In this document: piece by piece, positions 37,991 to 42,875 of the stretch
Layout: every line of letters starts with the position of its first letter
How positions within the stretch are numbered: position 1 is the stretch's first letter
The notes under the pieces: generated by a model
Database searches by the model: none
What the model was told of the DNA's origin: nothing
What the model saw: the letters and a program-made list of their open reading frames with translations, nothing else
Translations under genes and position numbers: made by a program
DNA from: [Clostridium] aminophilum DSM 10710
Lineage (GTDB): Bacteria > Bacillota > Clostridia > Lachnospirales > Lachnospiraceae
Assembly (NCBI RefSeq): GCF_000711825.1
Contig: NZ_JONJ01000018.1
Coordinates: 1 to 42,875, forward strand
Direction: 5' to 3'
DNA length: 42,875 nt

Positions 37991-38605
37991 ATGAAGAAAA
38001 ATATCATTACGATCAGCCGTGAATACGGCAGCGACGGACGCAATATCGGTCTGCTTACCGCGAAAAAACTGGATATCGAGTTTTACGATAAAGAACTGAT
38101 CGACGCGGCGGCGAAGGAGATCGGCTTTCCGGCGGAGACGGTGGCGGCAAAAGAGCAGAAGCTGACATCCAGCATTCTCTATAATTTTGCGGTGGGCACT
38201 ATTTACGGAAGTGCCTATCCGCGGGAACCGAAACCGAGTGAGCTTCCGCTGGCGGAACAGATCTTTCTTGCGCAGAAGAAAGCGATCATCGAGAGGGCCA
38301 AGCGCGGGCCGTGTGTGATCATCGGCCGCTGCGCGGACTATATTCTGAGAGACCGGGAAGATGTTCTCCGCGTCTTCATCTACGCTGATTACGAGAGCCG
38401 GAAACGCCGGGCACTCAAGGAGTACGGCGAACTGGAGGAGAACATCGACAAGATGATGCGGGAGATCGATAAGAAACGCCGGATCCACTACGAGAATTAT
38501 ACAAGTCAGCGCTGGGGAGACCGCAATAACTATGATCTTCTTCTGAACACAGCGCTTCTTGATCCGCAGAAGTGCGCAGATATCATCTGTGAGGCAGTAC
38601 GGTGA
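37991..38605 (+). CDS. Cytidylate kinase-like family protein
   Basis: A 204-aa P-loop-kinase-fold protein of the cytidylate kinase-like family. It begins ITISREYGSDGRNIG, where the typical GxxGxGK loop is replaced by GSDGRNIG. FYDKELIDAAA and GPCVIIGRCADYIL are conserved family blocks. True CMP kinase activity is uncertain because this branch is distinct from Cmk. GGGGTCAATC upstream is a modest ribosome site. It ends 16 bases before gdpP and may be co-transcribed. Confidence 0.85.
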   Translation: MKKNIITISREYGSDGRNIGLLTAKKLDIEFYDKELIDAAAKEIGFPAETVAAKEQKLTSSILYNFAVGTIYGSAYPREPKPSELPLAEQIFLAQKKAIIERAKRGPCVIIGRCADYILRDREDVLRVFIYADYESRKRRALKEYGELEENIDKMMREIDKKRRIHYENYTSQRWGDRNNYDLLLNTALLDPQKCADIICEAVR

Positions 38606-38621
38606 TAAGAGGAACAATGAA

Positions 38622-40664
38622 ATGAGAGGTAGAATCCGAACGCAGGGGCTGTTTCGCGCGTATCTGACATGGCCGCTGATCATGGCGGCGATTCTGGTGA
38701 TCTCCAATCTGTCAGTCGCGCTGGTCAGTCCGCAGGCCGGAGCGGCGATGGCGGGCTTCACTTTCGTGGGCGTGCTGATCGCCGGCTGGCTCCTGCTCTA
38801 CAGCAGAAGACAGATTTTAGCGGGGCTGGTCCGTTTTTCTTCGGAGTATTCCGAAGTGCAGGACCAGCTCCTTCGCGAGATGAGCGTTCCGTATGTGCTG
38901 GCGGACGAGGAGGGACGGATCCTCTGGGCGAACCGGGAGTTTGAGAATCTGATCCGTGAGGAGAAGGGTCATCACAGATTCCTGTCTTCGTTTTTTCCGG
39001 AGCTGAATGCGAACACTCTCTATAAGGTGGAGGACGACACCAGTCTTCACACGGAGTACAGCGGCAAATTCTATGAAGTCGGCATCCGCTCGATTCTGAT
39101 CGACGATTCGGCGCAGATCCGCCTCGGCATGGACCATTTTAACGGGACCCGTATGTACGGGATCTTTCTGTTTGACGAGACACAGCTCCTTACCTATGAG
39201 CAGGAGCTGGACCGCAGAAAACCGGTGGTTGGCCTGATCTATCTGGACAACTATGATGAGGCGCTGGAGAGCGTCGAGGCGGTCCGCAGATCTCTTCTGG
39301 CGGCGCTGATCGACCGAAAGATTACCAAGTACATCGACCGCATGGAAGGTATCGTGAAAAAGCTGGAGAAAGACAAATACTTTTTTGTTATCCAGCAGAA
39401 GTATACGGATGAACTTCGTGAGAACCGTTTCTCAATTCTCGAGGACGTAAAAACCGTCAATATCGGTAATGATATGGCGGTAACGCTGAGCATCGGTATC
39501 GGAATGAACGGCGGGACATATCTTCAGAACTATGAGTATGCCCGCGCAGCGATCGATATGGCGCTCGGCCGAGGCGGCGATCAGGCGGTGGTCAAGGATG
39601 CCGACCGCATCCGGTATTACGGCGGAAAGTCGCAGCAGGTAGAGAAGACAACCCGCGTCAAGGCCCGCGTCAAGGCTCATGCGATGCGAGAGCTCATGGA
39701 TACCAAGGACAAGATCCTCGTTATGGGGCACCGGATCGGCGACATGGATTGTTTCGGCGCGGCGGTCGGTATCTGGCGTATCGCCCAGGCATTTAACAAA
39801 AAGTCCCGTATTGTGGTCAATGACGTCAATTCCTCCGTCCGTCCGATCATGGCGAAATTCCGCGGCAATCCGGATTATCCGGAAGATCTCTTCGCGACAG
39901 CGGAGGAGGCGGCGGAATGGGCGGACAGCAACACCATGCTGGTTGTGGTGGATGTCAACCGCCCGAGCATTACGGAAGCGCCGGATCTGCTGAAGAAGAT
40001 CAGCACCATCGTCGTTCTCGATCATCACCGCCAGAGCGCGGAACTGATCCAGAATCCGACCTTGTCCTATGTGGAGCCGTATGCGTCCAGCGCCTGTGAG
40101 ATGGTTGCGGAGATTCTCCAGTATATCGGAGACGGAATCCGTGTGAAGCCGCTGGAGGCGGACGCAATGTATGCCGGCATCATGATCGATACGCACAATT
40201 TCATGAATCAGGCCGGTGTCCGCACCTTTGAAGCTGCGGCATTTCTCCGCCGGAACGGCGCAGATGTCGTGCGCGTGAGAAAACTCCTCCGGGATAAGCC
40301 GGAAGATTACCGCGCAAAGGCGGCGGCCATCCAGAACATGGAGATCTACAAGGGCGCGTACGCGATCTCGGAGTGTCCAGCTGACGGCCTCGAAAGCCCG
40401 ACGGTGGTCGGAGCGCAGGCGGCCAATGAAATGCTGGATATCACCGGCATCAAAGCGTCCTTTGTGATCACGCAGGTCAATGATACCGTCTTCTACAGTG
40501 CCCGTTCCATTGACGAAGTCAATGTTCAGGTTATGATGGAAAAGCTCGGCGGCGGCGGACACCGCACGATTGCCGGCGCACAGGTGAAAGAGATCAGTAC
40601 CGCCGAGGCGCGGGACAGACTCAGAGCGCTTATCGATGAGATGAGTGAGAAAGGGGAAATATAA
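38622..40664 (+). CDS. gdpP: Cyclic-di-AMP phosphodiesterase GdpP
   Basis: A 680-aa membrane phosphodiesterase that cleaves c-di-AMP to pApA. Two N-terminal helices (~12-33 and ~40-60) are followed by a PAS-like region (~80-185), a degenerate GGDEF domain (~200-330) and DHH-DHHA1 catalytic domains. Metal ligands include H370, D374, D376, D444 and the DHH triad at 467-469. GGGGHRTIAGAQ near residue 645 is the DHHA1 signature. The ATG at 38622 follows AGAGGA; the longer upstream frame overlaps the previous gene. Order gdpP-rplI-dnaB is conserved in Firmicutes. One base separates its stop from the rplI ATG. Confidence 0.94.
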   Translation: MRGRIRTQGLFRAYLTWPLIMAAILVISNLSVALVSPQAGAAMAGFTFVGVLIAGWLLLYSRRQILAGLVRFSSEYSEVQDQLLREMSVPYVLADEEGRILWANREFENLIREEKGHHRFLSSFFPELNANTLYKVEDDTSLHTEYSGKFYEVGIRSILIDDSAQIRLGMDHFNGTRMYGIFLFDETQLLTYEQELDRRKPVVGLIYLDNYDEALESVEAVRRSLLAALIDRKITKYIDRMEGIVKKLEKDKYFFVIQQKYTDELRENRFSILEDVKTVNIGNDMAVTLSIGIGMNGGTYLQNYEYARAAIDMALGRGGDQAVVKDADRIRYYGGKSQQVEKTTRVKARVKAHAMRELMDTKDKILVMGHRIGDMDCFGAAVGIWRIAQAFNKKSRIVVNDVNSSVRPIMAKFRGNPDYPEDLFATAEEAAEWADSNTMLVVVDVNRPSITEAPDLLKKISTIVVLDHHRQSAELIQNPTLSYVEPYASSACEMVAEILQYIGDGIRVKPLEADAMYAGIMIDTHNFMNQAGVRTFEAAAFLRRNGADVVRVRKLLRDKPEDYRAKAAAIQNMEIYKGAYAISECPADGLESPTVVGAQAANEMLDITGIKASFVITQVNDTVFYSARSIDEVNVQVMMEKLGGGGHRTIAGAQVKEISTAEARDRLRALIDEMSEKGEI

Positions 40665-40665
40665 C

Positions 40666-41112
40666 ATGCAGGTAGTATTACTGGAAGATGTAAAATCCGT
40701 CGGAAAAAAGGGTGATATCGTAAAGCTCAGCGATGGTTATGCAAGAAACTTTATTATCAAGAAGAACCTTGGTCTGGAGGCGACTCCGCAGAATCTGAAC
40801 GATCTGAAGCTGAGAAAGGCGAATGACGCAAAGATCGCAGCGGAAGAGCTTGCAGCGGCAAAACAGCTGGCAGAGGAGCTTGCCGGAAAGAAGATCACCC
40901 TGTCGATCAAGGCGGGCGAGGGCGGCAGAGCGTTCGGTTCCGTATCCACCAAGGAAATCGTGAAGGCGATCAAGGATCAGCTCGGGATGGACATTGACAA
41001 GAAGAAACTCATTCTTCCGGAACCGATCCGCAGCTTCGGCGTAACCGAGGTGCCGATTCGTCTGCATCGCGACGTGACAGGAAAGCTGGATGTTCACGTG
41101 GTAGAGGCCTGA
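40666..41112 (+). CDS. rplI: Ribosomal protein L9
   Basis: A 148-aa protein of standard length. MQVVLLEDVKSVGKKGDIV and VSDGYARNF-type sequence (here LSDGYARNFIIKK) mark the N-terminal RNA-binding domain. A long charged helix (~40-75) joins the C-terminal domain. The ATG at 40666 follows AAAGGGGA. Confidence 0.96.
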   Translation: MQVVLLEDVKSVGKKGDIVKLSDGYARNFIIKKNLGLEATPQNLNDLKLRKANDAKIAAEELAAAKQLAEELAGKKITLSIKAGEGGRAFGSVSTKEIVKAIKDQLGMDIDKKKLILPEPIRSFGVTEVPIRLHRDVTGKLDVHVVEA

Positions 41113-41145
41113 TTCTTCCCGTGACGCGATAATCAGGAGGAACGG

Positions 41146-42510
41146 ATGGCAGCAGAAGATGCATTGGTAAAAAGGGTCCTTCCCAACAGTGTCGATGCCG
41201 AGCGATCAGTGATCGGTTCGATGCTGATGGACAAAGAAGCGATCATGGCTGCGGCCGAGACGGTGACGGGCGCGGACTTCTATCAGCAGCAGTACGGCAT
41301 CATGTTTGATACGATCGTTGAGCTCTTTGAGAGCGGAAAGCCGGTCGATATCGTGACCGTACAGAACCGTCTGAAAGAAAAAAACGTCCCGCCGGAGGTG
41401 GCAAGCCTGGAGTTTGTCCGGGATATTATGACGTCGGTTCCGACTTCCGTCAATGCGAAGGCATATGCGGAGATTGTCTATGAAAAGTCGGTTCTGCGCA
41501 AGCTGATCCGGATGAACGAGGAGATCGAGAATCTCTGCTATGCGGGAAAAGACACGCTGGACGAGATTCTCGATCACACCGAGAAATCGGTATTTGATGT
41601 TCTGGAGAAGAAGACAACCGGTGAGCTGGTTCCGATCAGCGATGTGGCGCTGAATGTTCTGGACAAGATTGAGAAGGCGTCGAAGAGTACCGGAACGGTA
41701 ACCGGCGTCCCGTCGGGGTTCATAGATCTGGATTACCGGACCTCCGGTTTTCAGCCGTCGGATCTGGTGCTGATTGCGGCGAGACCGTCCATGGGTAAGA
41801 CTGCATTTGTCCTGAACGTTGTTCAGCACGTTGCAATCAAGAAGAATCTCCCGTGCCTTGTGTTCAGTCTCGAGATGAGCAAGGAGCAGCTGATCAACCG
41901 TGTTCTGTCCATGCAGTCAATGGTCGATTCGCAGAAACTCCGTACCGGAGATCTGAATGATTCGGACTGGGATGCGGTTGTAGAGGGAATCGGCGTGATC
42001 GGAAATTCCAAGATCATGATTGACGATACACCGGGCATCTCTTTCTCGGAGATGCGGAGCAAATGCCGCAAGATCAAACTGGAGTACGGTATCAGCATTA
42101 TCATCATCGACTACCTCCAGCTGATGAGCGGTTCGGGCAAAGGACACAGTTCCGAGAGCCGTCAGCAGGAGATTTCGGAGATCTCCCGTTCGCTGAAGGC
42201 GTTGGCCCGTGAACTGAACGTGCCGGTTCTGGCGCTGTCCCAGCTTTCACGAGCGTGTGAACAGAGACCGGATCACCGGCCGATGATGTCGGATCTTCGA
42301 GATTCGGGAGCGATCGAGCAGGATGCCGATGTGATTATGTTCCTATACCGCGATGATTACTACAACAAGGCGACCGAGAAGCCGAACGTGGCGGAGGTCA
42401 TCATCGCAAAGCAGCGAAACGGTCCGATCGGAACCGTCGAGCTGATGTGGAAGCCGGAACTGACAAAGTTTGTCAATATGGAACGGCAGCCGCATGACGG
42501 AGGAATGTAA
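41146..42510 (+). CDS. dnaB: Replicative DNA helicase
   Basis: A 454-aa hexameric helicase. The N-terminal primase-interacting domain (~10-115) is joined by a linker to the RecA-like motor. Walker A AARPSMGKTAF (211-221, Lys218), Walker B IIIIDYLQLM (~307-316) and RDSGAIEQDADVI with the sensor/arginine region are intact. It unwinds the chromosome at the fork. A CAGGAGGA site precedes the ATG, 33 bases after rplI. Confidence 0.97.
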   Translation: MAAEDALVKRVLPNSVDAERSVIGSMLMDKEAIMAAAETVTGADFYQQQYGIMFDTIVELFESGKPVDIVTVQNRLKEKNVPPEVASLEFVRDIMTSVPTSVNAKAYAEIVYEKSVLRKLIRMNEEIENLCYAGKDTLDEILDHTEKSVFDVLEKKTTGELVPISDVALNVLDKIEKASKSTGTVTGVPSGFIDLDYRTSGFQPSDLVLIAARPSMGKTAFVLNVVQHVAIKKNLPCLVFSLEMSKEQLINRVLSMQSMVDSQKLRTGDLNDSDWDAVVEGIGVIGNSKIMIDDTPGISFSEMRSKCRKIKLEYGISIIIIDYLQLMSGSGKGHSSESRQQEISEISRSLKALARELNVPVLALSQLSRACEQRPDHRPMMSDLRDSGAIEQDADVIMFLYRDDYYNKATEKPNVAEVIIAKQRNGPIGTVELMWKPELTKFVNMERQPHDGGM

Positions 42511-42598
42511 ACGTCACCTATGAAGAAGATAAGGACAAAAAAAGATCAAAAAAAAGACCGGGGCGCTGAGCCAATGTCATTAAGTTAAGATGACAGAA

Positions 42599-42639
42599 AT
42601 AAGAGTTCTATATCTTAAGTGATATAGGGCTCTTTTTTT
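42599..42639 (+). terminator. Terminator downstream of dnaB
   Basis: AGAGTTCTATATC (42602-42614) pairs with GATATAGGGCTCT (42621-42633), including two G-T pairs, around TTAAGT. A run of seven T ends at 42639. It may belong to the IS edge and shield the element from readthrough. Confidence 0.85.
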
Positions 42640-42672
42640 ATATAAATACTTGACATGTTTCAAAAAATGTGC

Positions 42673-42716
42673 GGCCGCTTTCGCTACTGATTAGTTTTAA
42701 TGTAGCGAAAGCGGCC
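42673..42716 (+). repeat. Perfect 15-bp hairpin upstream of transposase
   Basis: GGCCGCTTTCGCTAC (42673-42687) and GTAGCGAAAGCGGCC (42702-42716) pair perfectly around a 14-nt AT-rich loop. Confidence 0.8.
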
Positions 42717-42750
42717 CTTGAAATTGTAAGCATAATTCTCAATTTCAAGG
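42716..42750 (+). promoter_or_regulatory. Hairpin burying the transposase ribosome site
   Basis: CCTTGAAATTG (42716-42726) and CAATTTCAAGG (42740-42750) pair perfectly over 11 bp. The right arm includes the first four bases of AAGGAGG (42747-42753), the ribosome site for the ATG at 42759. Transcripts entering from outside would fold this hairpin and block translation, as known for several IS families. Confidence 0.75.
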
Positions 42751-42758
42751 AGGCGCAT

Positions 42759-42875
42759 ATGAATCCAAAACAAGTAAAAGATTTATTGGTGGACAAAATA
42801 AAGCTGGTTTCAGCAAATGCTAAGTCGTTCTGTATTGATTCTGATAAGAACTTTTCAAGAAAAAGAAAGCTGACT
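42759..42875 (+). CDS. IS4-type transposase, N-terminal part
   Basis: Thirty-nine codons run off the window edge without a stop. The start MNPKQVKDLLVDKI and the later FSRKRKLT resemble the N-terminus of IS4-family DDE transposases common in Lachnospiraceae (typical F-x-R-x-RKL motif). AAGGAGG is five bases upstream of the ATG but lies partly in a hairpin. Codon use is AT-rich, unlike dnaB. Family assignment rests on this short segment. Confidence 0.7.
   Translation, partial: MNPKQVKDLLVDKIKLVSANAKSFCIDSDKNFSRKRKLT

Larger units (their letters stand above)
42570..42875 (+). mobile_element. Left end of an IS4-type element (cut by window)
   Basis: Base composition turns AT-rich soon after dnaB. 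TGTCAT-TAAGTTAAG-ATGACA near 42576-42596 may be the terminal region. Two hairpins and a transposase start follow. The exact left boundary and right end cannot be seen. Confidence 0.6.

Noticed and set aside
42650-42655. TTGACA as a transposase promoter -35
   Set aside because: With a 17-bp spacer the -10 position falls on GGCCGC inside the hairpin, so no promoter is supported.

Overview
The window looks like chromosome from a strictly anaerobic Firmicute, most likely a Lachnospiraceae-like Clostridia. The reasons are a soluble [FeFe] hydrogenase, a SufC-B-D-S-U operon, the rpsF-ssb-rpsR and gdpP-rplI-dnaB orders, DUF951, an ECF S component, and GC-rich coding sequence led by AGGAGG-type ribosome sites. 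No species call is attempted.

Layout. Bases 199-2300 are an AT-rich island bounded by 22-bp imperfect inverted repeats; 15-bp direct repeats lie just outside. It carries a secreted tyrosine-phosphatase/LysM protein and a truncated IS30-type transposase. An ECF S component (minus strand) and a tRNA-Asn/Glu/Cys operon follow. Next come a two-gene hydrogenase operon (NuoF-tail/GltD-like flavoprotein plus HydA) with a Rex-like operator, then a sensor kinase and CitB-type response regulator whose genes overlap by 44 nt.

Bases 10387-24427 hold the main accessory system, a poly-gamma-glutamate (PGA) type locus. On the minus strand, pgsB-pgsC-pgsW encode the presumed ligase and membrane machinery, followed by a divergent DAACS symporter. 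On the plus strand are two exo-enzyme modules. The first is an M14 lipoprotein plus a gamma-glutamyltransferase (GGT) lipoprotein. The second is a DUF6305-like lipoprotein, an ion-transporter-superfamily permease, a 51-aa membrane peptide, an M14 enzyme and a second GGT lipoprotein. Both modules start with a promoter sharing an identical 26-bp block, which suggests a common regulator; the adjacent two-component system is the obvious candidate. No pgsA/capA gene is present. I infer that the locus makes, trims and re-imports gamma-linked glutamate polymer or related gamma-glutamyl compounds.

Bases 24509-29918 carry a CoA-transferase family protein with a Gly at the usual catalytic Glu position, a Cys/His/Asp-rich membrane protein, a PaaI thioesterase, an NSS transporter and mutY. 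The suf operon runs leftward from a promoter at 35228-35256. From 35451 to the end come a sirtuin, DUF951, rpsF-ssb-rpsR, a cytidylate-kinase-like protein, gdpP, rplI and dnaB. At the right edge an IS4-type element begins; two abutting perfect hairpins precede its transposase, and the second buries the ribosome-binding site.
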